Assembly: GCA_030549495.1 (NCBI GenBank)
Contig: JAUIRK010000855.1
Coordinates: 2,733,615-2,797,614, forward strand
DNA length: 64,000 nt
Direction: 5' to 3'
Origin: Nectonema munidae
Lineage: Eukaryota > Nematomorpha > Nectonematoida > Nectonematidae
The first letter of the stretch is position 1. Every line of letters begins with the position of its first letter. The notes under the pieces were generated by a model that saw only the letters and a program-made list of their open reading frames with translations, made no database searches and was not told the DNA's origin. The translations under genes and the position numbers were made by a program. This document shows positions 1 through 31,600 of this stretch, one piece after another.

Positions 1-20
1 ATCTACTTGCTGTATCGCTT

Positions 21-53
21 ACACACACACACACACACTCTCTCTCTCTCTCT
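21..53. repeat. (AC)n(TC)n microsatellite
   Basis: A short AC run passes directly into a TC run. The surrounding first 560 bases are pyrimidine-rich on the plus strand but give no convincing coding exon. Confidence 0.85.
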
Positions 54-1430
54 GAAGAGAAATTCTGAATGAGAAAGACTCCTAGATTTCTCTTCCTCTT
101 TAATGTGTGATTTCCTCTCTTTTGTTTTTCCTATTCGCTTCTCTCTCCTTACACACAACTTTCATTCATTTTGCGAAAATAAAAAGTTTCATTCTTATCC
201 TTTGTTCTCTCTTCTTTCCAAAAAATCCTCCAAGCCTCCATCTTATTCATCTTCTTCTTCCTCCTCCTCTTCTGCATCATCATCATCGCATCTTTGTTGT
301 TGTTTTTTGTGGTTTTGTTGTGAGAGATTCCATTCCACTCCATTCATCATTTTTGCCGTTTGATAAAGAGAGACTCCCTGACTGACTATTCCTTGAATGC
401 GTTGTGCTTTTTTTGTGCTTCGAAAATTCTTCCTCTTTTTTTGTATGAGTTAGCAAGTTCTCTTCTACAATCGCGATTATATTCCGTAAGGGATTGCTTA
501 ACTGAGTAAGTGAATACCAACCACACTCTTTTTCGGACACCACCCTGTTTCTTGGAAGGAATAAAGGTAGTGTATAAAAAAATTTTTTTTATTGATTTTG
601 AAAATTATAAATAAGGAAATTGTACCCTCACTCATCAAATTACAACAGTGATGTCCTCCTTACTTAAAACGAAAAAGCTCCGGGATTTGTACAATCCTAC
701 ACGTTTTAAATAGTAGAACTATTTTAACGAGATACAATAGCGCTATTTTTATTTGGTTAAAATCTAACTAAACTCTATAATTTGGCATAACACATATGTT
801 GGGTCTTTAACAACGCAATTAGCCCAATTTTTATTTTAAACGAAGATTTCAAATCCGAGAAGTTTTCAAAGTGCGTTTCGCGTAATAAACGGGCTTACCT
901 AAAGAGTGTTTCTGATTTCGTAAAAAAGTTGATAGTATAATACACGTTGTGTAACATTCTCAAAGTTGCAAATATCTTATAAAAATGGTTGTCAAGTAAT
1001 GTATATTCTTCATATTGAAAGTTTATTCTTGGAGCCTACACTAAATATTTGCGGGCCATAAAAAAGCATTAGAATTTGGGGCTTTCCAAAATCTTTTGAA
1101 AATCATCTCACGTTACAATGTGTTCCTCACACTTCCATCATGTCATATATATATTTAAGTTCGTGTCGAAGCAAATTATTTAAAAAAAATTCGCCCCATT
1201 TTCTGGTACTTAGATTTTCGGCCATTATTAGAACAGTGTTCACGAGACTGAGGATAATTAGTCCCGAAATGGATTAAATTAAAATATTAGTTAAGATAAG
1301 TTTTTGCATCAATGTAAAAAAAGTTAAAAAAAAAAGAGTAGCTTATTTTTTTCCTCTTTGTTTTATAATCAGTGGTATTGGGCACCCCAATTTTTTTTGT
1401 ATTAACTCTATTTAAATAGATACCGTATAG
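54..1430. other. Non-coding, nothing recognised
   Basis: CT-rich then AT-rich DNA. Short open frames here are low-complexity Ser/Phe/Lys translations with no recognisable domain. It could hold an upstream promoter or a 5' untranslated exon of the angiomotin gene, but no signal decides this. Confidence 0.5.
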
Positions 1431-1570
1431 GTATAGGTACCGTGGCATGTTTTCATCGAGAAGTCACAATTGCGCCGCGTGTATCGAACTATGAAGAAAG
1501 TAGGCTTCATGTGGGATCGATCCCAAGACCTATAGTTATCGAAACCCAGTATCTAACCAATCAACCTTCT
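1431..1570 (-). mobile_element. tRNA-derived SINE copy
   Basis: The reverse complement carries a tRNA-like B box (GGGATCGATCCC) and a body that matches the copy at 25730-25835 closely, including the GATGAAAAC and GGTACC blocks. An A-box-like stretch (TGGTTAGATACTGG) lies upstream of the B box. This is the most complete of about four copies in the window. Confidence 0.7.
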
Positions 1571-2700
1571 ACTACAAGATTGATCATATTTATTGTAAAA
1601 GATTTTGCCATCTTTCCTAACTTGAGGACGTCATCAAATATTACTTACGCCATCTCATTTGTTGAGTAAAATGAACTGAGAATTCACGTACACACACTTT
1701 CTCTCTCTGTCGTGGACTCTTTGAGAATCTGCGATTAGTTTTTCCATATCTGCTATATTATTAATGGAAGATGACAAAAATTATTTATAGTCTTTTTACA
1801 ATCGCTACAAAACTAAAAACAATTTGCCTCATTTTGCATACCTATATGTGATCAATAATTTTTTATTTTAGAAGGAAAAAAAAGTTTTTTTTTGTATACT
1901 CATAATTATAAAATCTTTAAACATATGGTGCATGTGTATATTTTGAAAGAAGACAGTTGCTTCGCTTGCTAAGTATTCAATATCAGTGAGTAAGTTGAAC
2001 AGTCAAGGTATTAAATGTCTTTAATAAAAAAAACAGGCAAAGAAAAAGCTAGAGGATAAGACTTGTGTGCATATATTCAGTTACCATTAATTATATTATA
2101 TGCTGACATACATAAATAGTTGAATGATTCTTATCATCATTGCCCGAGTAAAAACTCCTTCAGCATTTTTTTTAAAAAAAATTCATATTAATGTTTTTCC
2201 TGATTTTGGTTGGTAGTGAGTTATATGCCTATTTTAATTGGTAGTTAAAAAACGATGCCTATAAAAGAAAGTGTTGAACGTTTTCATTTTTAAATCATTG
2301 GAAAAAATTAAAATTCAAATGATTTGAAAAAATCAAAAAGTTTTGTAGTACACTTGTAGATGAAAGAAGCCAATCGAAATTCATTAATTTGCTTATATCA
2401 TATTTTTTGCTCGTGAAATTTACATTCATGGACTCCCTCAATTTTGTATTACAATTTTTGATGCCGTTTAAATTTAATTGCAAAAATATAGATTGTGGAA
2501 GAGCTGAAAATTTTTCCTTTGAATTTTAATAATTCCCCTTGTCTTCCTTCCAAGAACCAATTTGTAGTAGTTGGCGGATTTAAAGAGCTGGAAAGTTTTA
2601 TCTGATTGAACCAGTGAAACACACTTAGGATCCTACTACTGTAAATCAAGAAATCTTCGCGTGTTGTCTATTTTCGCTAGCAATCATACATTTTATTTTT
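1571..2700. other. Non-coding, nothing recognised
   Basis: AT-rich sequence with a short TCTC run near 1700. No exon, repeat or RNA gene could be supported. Confidence 0.5.
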
Positions 2701-2708
2701 CTCTGCAG

Positions 2709-2843
2709 AGGTTTCAGCACATCATGAAAATTTTACGATCTACAACAATATCTTCTAACGAAGCAAGCGAGGCAGCAGGAACAACTCTAGTAACAAGCCT
2801 ATTGTTTGATACACAGAAGTCTGAATTAGGATGCCAAGAGTGG
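2709..2843 (+). other. Possible 5' untranslated exon
   Basis: A good acceptor (pyrimidine tract then CTCTGCAG) precedes an open stretch of 45 codons that could end at the donor TGG/gtgtct. It cannot be coding exon material for the angiomotin protein, because the exon at 4396 has a stop in all three entering frames before its own start codon. It might be an untranslated leader exon or a chance open stretch. Confidence 0.2.
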
Positions 2844-2879
2844 GTGTCTTGCTATTTTTTTTTGAAAAACATACAAACA

Positions 2880-3010
2880 AACAAAAAAAAAAAAAAAATT
2901 TCGGGCCCCCCCTGAGGGGATTTTATGTTTTTTTTTTGGGGGAAAAGAAAAAAAAAAAAGAAAAAGAAGAAAAAAAAAAAAAAAAAAAAAAAAAATAGGG
3001 GCGCCCTTTT
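2880..3010. repeat. Homopolymer block, probable consensus artefact
   Basis: Runs of A, C, G and T follow one another with sharp edges, including an uninterrupted A run of more than 20. Two more blocks of this style lie at 18235-18625 and 52905-53405. Such blocks are typical of unreliable long-read consensus rather than evolved sequence. Confidence 0.6.
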
Positions 3011-4395
3011 TTTTTTCGTTTTTCAAACTCCCCTTGGTTTGTGTTTCTACAGACATTATCAAAACATCAACGATCAATAAAGAGTCCGAATAATTGATAG
3101 GTTTTGTATAGCAAGATTTTTGAATTTTAAAATTTTACAAGAAAAATTGAGCGTCACTATTATCGATTTTTTGGCAAAGCGTCTGTTGACAATTTTTGAG
3201 CCTTATGAATTCGGAGCTTTTTATTCTGGTGCGCATGCAAACACAAAACGGACAGATGTTGAATTTGTCATCTTTTTCAGTTCGTATAAACACTCATTCA
3301 TCTTTTGTTCGTTTGCTCTTAGTTTTACCTTTATAACGCTTTTATTTGTTTATACCGGTTCGCACCTTAATTTTATCTTCAAAATTGGCCCTTGACTTCT
3401 CGGGTTCTGCGCTATTAGCGTACGTTTGAATTTTAGAAAAGTCGTTTATTTAAATTGAAAAACGTCTTTCCTATGCAACAATTGGCTTTTTAGCGATGCA
3501 CGGATAGTGCAACATTACCAATTTTTTGGTTAAAGAAATCATTATAATTTTCTTTTATTCCCATCAAAATGGTTGATGATTTTGTTTCGAGAAAAAAAAA
3601 CAATATTTGCTAACTCTCATGCGGCAAACATATTTTCTTTGCGATTTAGATAAACATGGGTCCAACGGTCCCGGCCTTTTTGTTTTCACAAATACTCTTT
3701 TGTTTATGATTATTTTTATATTTGGAACATTTAGCGTATCTATAACCTAAAAATTAATGATTTCTTGGGCATATATGTAACTATAAATATTTTTTTTATT
3801 GCCAAAAATATTAAAGTTCCGCAATTTACTACAAAAAAGGGTGCGTCTTTTCACCCAAAAACGCATTCAAAAACAAGATCATAGGCAGCCACAGAAACCA
3901 TTTAATTGAATCAAATATAATCAGTGAAATTCAACAAAAAATTACAATTAATAATCAATTGAGTTCAAAAGTAAACGACATTAAAAGTTAGTAAAGCCTA
4001 ACACAAGAGTTAGTACATTACATACAAAAATATTATGTTCATGATAAAATATATATAAAAAAGAAGAAAAACAATTTAATAAAACGAGTTTTTACGTGTT
4101 TTTTGAATGTGTTTTTGGATGGAAAGGCACGCCGCAAAAAAAAGTTTTCTTAATTTGTTTGAAGCGTTTTCAAAGTTCAATAGTTTAATGAACAACTCTT
4201 AATGCTTATCATTCCTGTTACTCAAGGAATATTTCATATCATTTTACTAACACGAAACTCTTTTCCTTCACAAAAGTAAACTATGTTTGATTGAACGATT
4301 ATACCAAAATGGGGCAGCTCAAACATTTAAAGGTTGGAAATACTACATCCCCTCCCTTATATCTTATACTTTCTTATATCCTTGCTTGATTTCAG
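3011..4395. other. Non-coding, nothing recognised
   Basis: AT-rich DNA. The 91-codon open frame at 3120-3395 has no motif I recognise and no splice context, and is probably chance. Confidence 0.45.
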
Positions 4396-4410
4396 ATACC
4401 GTAAGAGTCA

Positions 4411-23207
<18,797 letters not shown>

Positions 23208-23482
23208 AGATTCTTCACCAAATGATTTGCCCACATGTGCCGGCAGATGTTAAAAGTGTTTGTCATCTGTAATGGATTTATTGCCTTGCAGAAAAACTCG
23301 CTTACTTTATTTTCATGCATGATCATCACCATCATCAGATTGAAAGTTGTTTTATTAGTATTATTTTTCACTGTCATTTATTTTATACACTTGAATGACA
23401 ATTTTATCAATAAGATATATTATGCTATACAAATAATATGATTTTCACACTTTTATCACCACATAACTTATTTTATTATTCA

Positions 23483-23488
23483 AATAAA
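23483..23488 (+). terminator. Candidate poly(A) signal, angiomotin gene
   Basis: AATAAA, 276 bases after the stop codon, followed within 60 bases by a T/GT-rich stretch. No better hexamer lies between it and the stop. Confidence 0.45.
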
Positions 23489-23489
23489 A

Positions 23490-25729
23490 AATTGCAAAAT
23501 GTAGTCATTTTATTTGCTTGAGTATGTAATATGTCACAATTGGTGGCAGTTGTCCAATCTTTGACCAGACTTCTTCTGTTCAAGCATCATTCATAAACCT
23601 AACTATGATCACAACATATCAGCCCCACCCCACCTATTTTCTCCAACATTTACACTAATTTAGGGATACTAATTTGTAGATATAAAAACTAGAAATGTAT
23701 ACGTTTTGAAATTTTTATATATGAGATGCGGATATTAAAAAGATACATCTCTAATAAAAACTTGTCTAGACGATTCAAGACATTTGAACCAATGGATTTA
23801 GGTAGACAGTTTTAGACGTAATTGAGATGATACTTTCATTCTAAATTAATTAAAAAAGTGAAGTTAAAACATTTCGAAAGATCATTCAAAATGTTTGAAA
23901 CACCTTTTGAAGCAAAAGACCAAACACATTTTAACCCTAACAGTCACGGTGGGAGGGACTTTAACTAAAACTTTTAGTGGACAGTTAAATTTTTTTATAA
24001 CGAAATTCGGCATATGTCGAAACAATTTGCTTGTCTGTTCAAAGTCTCCTCCAGCAGATTACAGACTTTCTTAAAGACTCGTAATAATTTCATTTTTAGT
24101 ATCATGTGAATATAATTTAGATTTACATGTGTGTAACGTATCTAAAGGTTATTCTTAGAATTTTTTCTTGTCTTTCCTGATATAACCAAATTGGGATTCA
24201 ACGAGCTTGAATTTCCCAGACCAATCATAGTTCGTTATATATATCGTCAATTTCAAAGCTAGCTGCATCTTTTGTTACCATTTTCAAAGTAGTTGAATGA
24301 CGTTTTATTATTTGTGAGGCATTTTCCTTTCAAACAGCCGGAACATTCCATAATCCCATCCAAGATTTAAAATGAAGTCTCCTTCTCTCACATTTCGTCA
24401 TCATTCACCAAATGAATGCGTAGGAAAGCATTTTATCCCAAATTAAAGAAACAAAACGACAAATTAGTACATGAGAGCTTAGCTTTTTCAAATTCATCCA
24501 CATATCTTCTGGGGCATCGTTATCTACTTAGTATTTTTAAAAGCTCGAATACGAATGTATGCATGAAAATAAAAAAGAAACTACTTTTAATCATCAAAAA
24601 ATCAAATTAAAATTTTAAATATATAATATAAAAGAAAATTTGAAAGAAGCTTTTCCATGAATTCTCAAATAACGTAATATATCTGAGAATATGTGAATAT
24701 TATTTTGGTAAAAAGCCATATCAAAGAAACTAACAATTAAAAAAATTAAGCTTACATATTTTTGGGCGAAAATTCAGCATTTTTATGAAACAACGAATCA
24801 AAACAGATCAGGAGAGTATTGTTTTATAATAAAGAAAATGATTTGAGATGACAAAGAATCAGGAATTAATCTTTAATTAATGCAATTCTAGTCAAGAGAT
24901 TCACACATTCTTCATAAAACCCTTCAAAATTTGGCATTTTTCGATCAATTGACTTTTATTCTTGGAGTTTCAAAGAACAATTGACTTTCCATTATTTATT
25001 TTCCTTATAGGATTAAGAAGAGGTCACCCTATTTTATCCCTAGTTAATATTATTTTTTAACTTTCTATGAAAAATTTCAAAACACGATCTAAACCAGAGG
25101 TGGGGGCGAAAAAATGATTGAATAAATTACAAAGGTTAATCAATAAATGCTCATTTTAATTATTGCTGTGAATCAATATTTTCATACTTGACCTAAATTT
25201 AAATTCTCATCGAACTCAATACATGATTATTATTTGATCGATCAATAATAATTGACACGAAAACCATTATGATGGGCCTGGAATCAATATACTATCTCAA
25301 ATAAGTCATAAATTGTAGTATTTAAATAATTTTTTTCTTTATAGCTATCATTTTGGTAACAAATATTATGTGGCTTTTTATAGACATAACAACATATTGT
25401 AAACGATCTATAAAACATCAAAAGGTTCACCACCTCTAATCTAAATTATAAATTATTAAAAAATATCTATTAGCTTAAATTAAAGTTTTATTTTGACGGA
25501 ATCCCTCTAATTTTTGGTAAATCGCTTACTTTTGCAAAAAAAGATGTTAAGGATAATTTTCTGAAAGTCAAAATTCCAAAAAATTCGGATAATTTGAGTC
25601 TAATCCTAATAATTGAAACAAAGCATCTAAAACCTAATAATAAGATGAACAACTTTATATAAGCTACTTTGTGTAAAAAATCCACCTTTAAATCAATATA
25701 CATACATGCTTCGACAAAATTTCATAAGC
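23490..25729. other. Intergenic, nothing recognised
   Basis: AT-rich DNA downstream of the angiomotin gene. The short open frames have no motif and no splice context. Confidence 0.5.
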
Positions 25730-25835
25730 ACTCAAGGTCTTGGGTTCGATCCCGCATCAAGCCTACTTTCCTCATAGTTCAACACAAGCAGCGCAACTGT
25801 GCCTTCTCGATGAAAACACCCCACGGTACCTAAAC
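25730..25835 (+). mobile_element. tRNA-derived SINE copy
   Basis: B box GGGTTCGATCCC, followed by a body (AAGCCTACTTTCCTCATAG ... TCTCGATGAAAACACC ... GGTACC) that is the reverse complement of the copy at 1431-1570. The A-box half is missing. Confidence 0.72.
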
Positions 25836-27760
25836 CCTCAGCTTAAAGATTCAAGAATGCCATTTCATAGCTTCTTAAAATTGCAGCTAGATTTTGCGAG
25901 CTTTTTTGTAATTGAAAAAAGAAAATAATTTAGGAACAAAAAATTGAATTCTAAAGGTGGTGTGAAGAATAAAAAAATTGAAATCAAAGAGTGTATTATA
26001 ATCAGTTAAGGATAAAATTTTAAAATAATAAATAACATAGACAATGAGAAAGGAATGAGCTTGAATTCTTGGTTCTCATTTCCTTTGGTATAAAATTGAA
26101 AAATCGATTTTTAAAACGCGAATGAAAATAAATTTGGGAGTAAAAAACAAAAATAGCCAAAGTCACACATGCGGGTGTATGTGATGTGTCGCTGACAAGA
26201 GCAGTATCCAATCAAATCACTCACTTTGCCACGTAAAATGGATCGATATCTTTGACAAATTCATATTTTGTTGAAGGTAGAGAAGATTTCCCAAATTTTG
26301 GCGTAGTATTGATTGTTTCCATTTTTTGTTCTAAACGCAAAATAAAATCTTGTAAATACACAAGTTACAAATGTGTATGAACTTTTTGTTTTTATAAGAG
26401 TTTTAGCTCTTTCAGGAACAATGCTGTTGTTCCAAATATAAAAATGATATTTAAAAGGAAACTTGATTAATTATGGGGGGAATTCGAAGGTTTCTTTAAG
26501 GAATTTGTTTCTGTCGGGGTAGGGAAAACGAGACGGACCCTGACAGAATCAACAAATTGCACTTTTTTGCTTTCACTACTCATATAGAGATAGTATAATC
26601 TAGGGGCTAACAACAACAACACCATGTCTTTGATTAATTTTAATTAAATCGCTCTAATTTTAAAACATTTAAAATATTGTTTTTATTGGAGGTACCAATT
26701 TTTTGACAGAGACCAATGCTTTTAAACACTTTTTTTGAATCGTCGAAATTTGTTAATTTTGAAAGCTTTTGAAATGATACTTCATGATAAAAAATGTTTA
26801 TTTGTAAAAAGTAAAATAAGGTAAAGTTGGGCATTACTAAATTAAAAAGAAAAAACATGAGTCTTTCACCCGTGTTTCCTTCAAATTTACTTCTTTGAGA
26901 TTTGAGCCAACAAATTCAAATATTCAAAACTTGACTTTTTGTTTATTTCCAGGATTGAAATGGCGAACCTTTATTTCAATGTTGTCATAGCTTTAGTAGT
27001 TATGTACTTCTTCTCAAAAGGAAATATTTGTGAACCGAGAAGGTTTTTTTTATTTAAGTGTAAATTATCAGCAGTAAACATGACATCAAAATTATAAGCT
27101 TGCAATATGTAAAATGCATTAAACGAGATAGAAAATCAAGAAAGATACAAGCATTATAAAGAATTATAGAAGGCCCAATTTTGAGTACCTGTTCTGAAGA
27201 ACAGATAGTGAGTTGAGTTAAATTTTGTGGAGGTTCCACGGTATTTCATTAATTTCCCAAATATCCTTTCTTTTTATAAAAAAATTTCCCACATATACTT
27301 ATTTTTGATTCATTTTAAACTCTAATTTGTTTACGGATTCGGGCTATAAAGTTGCTAAAATTATTGAAAAAATTAATAATGCAGATTATAAAAATAGGTC
27401 CATTATAACGCAGGAGGGGTTTTGGGTCCCGTTTTTATGGTCATAGAGTAGATAACCAGTAGATAACGCGGGTTCGTGGATTGGAGCCCGCCATCGGGCG
27501 TTATAAAGGATCAACTGTGCAGTTATAACGTGTAAATGCACGAAACGTAGAGTGCGCCGTCATAGTTTTCATTATTATGCTTGGAGCAATTTTAACGCAA
27601 AGCATTAATTTTATTAGAAATCAAATCGTGGTAAGAGCAATAAAATAATAACGAGTCTGGCTCATGGTTCTTGTTTGGACTGCACACCTGTTGATAACAT
27701 AAATTTTATTGCAGAATATAAAGAATGCAATGTGACTATGAAAAAAAGCATCATTACACA
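25836..27760. other. Intergenic, nothing firm
   Basis: AT-rich. A good acceptor near 26955 precedes a short hydrophobic open frame starting MANLYFNVVIALVVMYFF, but no partner exon was found. A GC-richer stretch at 27405-27560 is unassigned. Confidence 0.4.
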
Positions 27761-27768
27761 GCCACCAA

Positions 27769-28357
27769 TTGGATAATTGCAATGACAGAGTAGACCCTTT
27801 GATTGAATTGCGCGAATGGAATTATTATTATCATTTATGTAGCTTTAGAATTTCAGATCACTTTTTGCTTCTACAAATAGAGTTGCGGCAAAAACATACT
27901 GAAACATTGAATAAGTTTGTTTGGTTATCCCTGCATTTGTTCCAAAAATTGCTTTTCCAGCAATTTGAATTTTTTTTACTTATTCTACACATTTTTTTAG
28001 AAGAAAAAGACTCGGTATTGAAAATCCTGGAAAAAATCTCATCTGATTTCTCTTGCATTGATTTTTCTCAAGAATATCTTTATCTTGTGTGTTATTATTT
28101 TTTTCAAAACAAAATTAATCCTTGATTACAAAATGTATTTCGTTTGAATCCACAAGGTTTCAGAGAATTTTTATCTTGAATTTGAAGTAAAACATTTGCG
28201 GAAGGAAGAACATGAACTCAGAAAAAGAAAGATTGATTCCTGGAGAATTCTTGAGAGTTTTGCTAAAATAAGTAGCATCTCTGCCTTAATGAAAACGTGG
28301 GGAAGAATTTTTCCAAGTGCAAAGAAGAGTGATGATTACCTCTTAAAAATGGATTAG
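27769..28357 (+). CDS. Unassigned K/E-rich open frames
   Basis: Two adjacent open frames. The first (27769-28125) contains LQIELRQKHTETLNK and LEEKDSVLKILEKISSD. The second (28153-28357) reads EVKHLRKEEHELRKRKIDSW and ALMKTWGRIFPSAKK to a TAG. The composition is unlike random AT-rich DNA and suggests coiled coils. However, no donor in the first frame joins the second without a stop, so no gene model closes. The second frame overlaps the 3' end of the DENND1 gene on the other strand. No family recognised. Confidence 0.2.
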
Positions 28358-28616
28358 TACGCCAACCCTGAAATGAATGATTGTGCGTCGAAGAGGGGTG
28401 AGTTGCATTGAGGGAGTCGAGGATTGAGTTGAGAGAAGTAGCGCTGTCATCAAGATCTTGGGAAAAATCGATCAAATAAGAGGCATCTTTGGCGCCATTT
28501 TTTTCAATTTCATTTCTTTCGCACTTCACATTGGGTGCAGAAGTTGGATCGATATGATTTTGAGTTTTCTGTGAATCGCGATCTCCCTCTCTCCTTGAGG
28601 ACGATGCATTTTTATC
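28263..28616 (-). CDS. DENND1: DENND1 last visible exon, NPF motif
   Basis: Acceptor TTCGCTATTACAG. Contains ASYLIDFSQDLDDSATSLNS and GWRTNPFLR; NPF is an EH-domain ligand. The frame closes at 28263. A good donor, AGAG/gtaatc at 28342, would remove the last 25 or so residues and join an exon not found, so the true end is uncertain. Confidence 0.68.
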   Translation of the reverse strand, partial: DKNASSSRREGDRDSQKTQNHIDPTSAPNVKCERNEIEKNGAKDASYLIDFSQDLDDSATSLNSILDSLNATHPSSTHNHSFQGWRTNPFLRGNHHSSLHLEKFFPTFSLRQRCYLF

Positions 28617-31600
28617 CTGTAATAGCGAAATATAATAAAAAGTCATTAACCAATGATTTAGCGTAAAATTGGAATAAAAAATAAATAAATAAAGTTTTAA
28701 TAAAATCTTCTTCGTCTGCGTTAAGTTATTTAAAATATCAATATAGGCAGACGATGAGTTTCAAAAATTATTATGGATTAAAATCAGACTAAATATTTCG
28801 AAGATTAAGAAAGATGAAAAGTTAAAAAGATTTTTTAATGTTTAGAAAATTAAAAGATGGCCTTTTAAGATCGAAAAAAAGTATAAAAAATATATAAAAA
28901 AAAATAAAAGTGGATTGAAGTGGATTTAACTAAAAGTCAGAACATAAATGCGCATTTTCTCAATACTGATCAACAATTCTTCTTTGTGAAGAATAAATAA
29001 GGCTTAAAAAATTACGCTCTCCAATTTGGAAGACGATTGAGTAGCAGTTTTGGAAGTAGGGGAATAGTAAGGAAGCTGATCAGAAAACTCTTCTGAAAGT
29101 CTGCAAAAAGAATGGGTATATTTGAGTTAAATCATTAAAACTTATAAAAGCGATCAAAAATTGACCCTTTTAAAAATGAATTTAACGCTATCAAAGATTA
29201 TTCAGTTTTGTACAACACAAAGAAGACGGTTTATATTTCTTAGATCAAGAAGACTAATTTAATATTTTAATTAGACCATATGTGCTAATAGAAAACCTTC
29301 GGGTGAATTCAAAGCACTTGCAGGGCCAATACAGGACGACTGTCCAATAAAATAAAAAGCGTCTACTTTGATATTACCTTAATGTCTTTAAAGGTTTATC
29401 ATATGTCAATGAGAAGTTGATTCCGTTTTAGTATATTGTTATTGAGAACACAAAAAATGTAAAGGTGTATAGAACAGACTTTTGATTTATTTTTTTGTTT
29501 GTTGAAAGTATTATAAAATTTAGTTTTTGATAAGGAAGGAAAAATAGTATATACTTTTTATATAAATGCTAAGTACTGCCATATGGAAAATTTTGTACAT
29601 TCATATTTTTCTAACTCCGAAAATTCTGGTTATGAAGTATTGAGTCTAGCTAATAAATGGATGAGCTGTAATAATCTAAGAATAAACAAAGATAAAACAA
29701 GATTTATGGTTTTTTCAAATAAGAAAAATAAGTTTAATTTTAATACTGAAATTAGACGTGAATATAATTTCAATTTTATTGGATTAGCTATAAATGAAAA
29801 CATGAATTGGAAAAATCGTATCAATACTCTTTGCATAAAACTTAATAGAGTAACTGGAATTTTAAAAAGATATAAAAATGAATTTTCTACGAATCTTAAA
29901 CTTATGGTATATAAAGCACTTTTTTAACTGAGGCTATTCTAATTTAAATAAAATAGAATGCATTCAAAATCGAACATTGAAAAAAATCTTTAAAACGGAT
30001 TCAAATAACATCACTATGTGCTTACTCAGAGTTGATGACATATATAAACGTCAAATGTCCATATTTGTATGCAAGCTTTTTTCGAATCAACTACCTGATA
30101 TATTTGATAACTGGATCACTCCCAGAAAATGTAGTTTGAATTACTCTTAGGTATTCTGAAAGAGTAACAACTGATTTTGTAAGAATGCCAAGTTCTAATA
30201 AAACGCTTAAATATAGAGCAATCAAACTGTGGAACGATTACATCTCCAATTTTATTATTATATTAAAAATCTATCATGCAAAACTTTCAAAAATTGTATA
30301 ATAAAATTTTTTTAACTCATTTGACTACAAAAACTGTTCTCAAAATTGTTTCTTGTGTTCAAGTTAGTTCCCAAAACGTGTACATTAAAACTTTTGTACA
30401 TTAAACTGAAATACTCATGATTATACTATATTTGACAAACTTATATTTGCATATTATATATTTATATTTATAACTAATCAAACTTATATTTACTATGTAT
30501 TTTATTAATAAATCAGAGGTCTGGCAAGACCTCCGGGGAGACAGCTTGCCAGAACTTGTCGGCCTTATATGATTTTTTACATTTTAAAATTTCATAGTTA
30601 AAGAAAACTGTCGAAAATTAATATATATTTTTTACTTTTTATGGGTCAGTAGTATAGGTCAGTATAATGTTTTTCTAATAAATTTAAAATTATTTTTGAA
30701 ATGAAAAATGTTGATCGAATGTACAAGATTTGAAGCTATACTCTTTGTGGGTAAAATAGGCTAGGTTTTACAAATAAATATATTTTTATTTTTCCAAAAT
30801 CCGCTTTTATGTGAGGTCAGTCAACTTTTATCTAGTTTCAAAAAATACCAATAATTAACGTGATGAGTTTATATATTATTTCTTCAAAATTTTATATTCA
30901 CAAAGGTAGAATATGGTTTTTAACATTTTAAAATGTCATAGTTAAATAAAACTGACGAAAATTAATATATATTTTTTACTTTTTATGGGTCAGTAGTATA
31001 GGTCAGTATAATATTTTTCTAATAAATTTTAAATTATTTTTCAAGTGAAAAATGTCGATTAAATGTACGAGTTTTGTTGGATAATAGTAGTCTACTTTTA
31101 TTTAGTTTAGATACAACCTTTCTAATTTTTAACGAAAAACATTCGTTATATTTATACCGACAGTGTGCGAAGAATAAATCACATTACACTGGTCAACAAA
31201 TTTTTATTTTTTTTCTTTGGCAGACCATCTAGGAGTGTTTTCTGGGGTTTTGAAGGTCGCTGATTACGAATATAACATTGGTTTTGTCTGATTGGCTCTA
31301 GTTTAGAAGATACTGATAGCCTCAAATAAGCCTAAACTGCTAAAATTCTCCCTGAAATACTTCAATATAGAAGCAGTAAATAATAATATCAGAAAATACA
31401 TAATAATTATTATGTATGTAGTGTTTTTAAAACAGTATTTAAGAATTTTCTTTTTAATTCTTTTCCTTTTTTATTCCAGAGTTGAAAATGAGTTCCAGAG
31501 AGAAAATGAGTTCTTCTAAAAGACGTTGTAGATATGAACCGGATGTCTTTTGTTACATCGTGGACAGTTATGATGGCACAACAAAAGAGGAATATTACAG

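Noticed and set aside
3120-3395. 91-codon open frame
   Set aside because: No motif, no splice signals and hydrophobic low-complexity composition.
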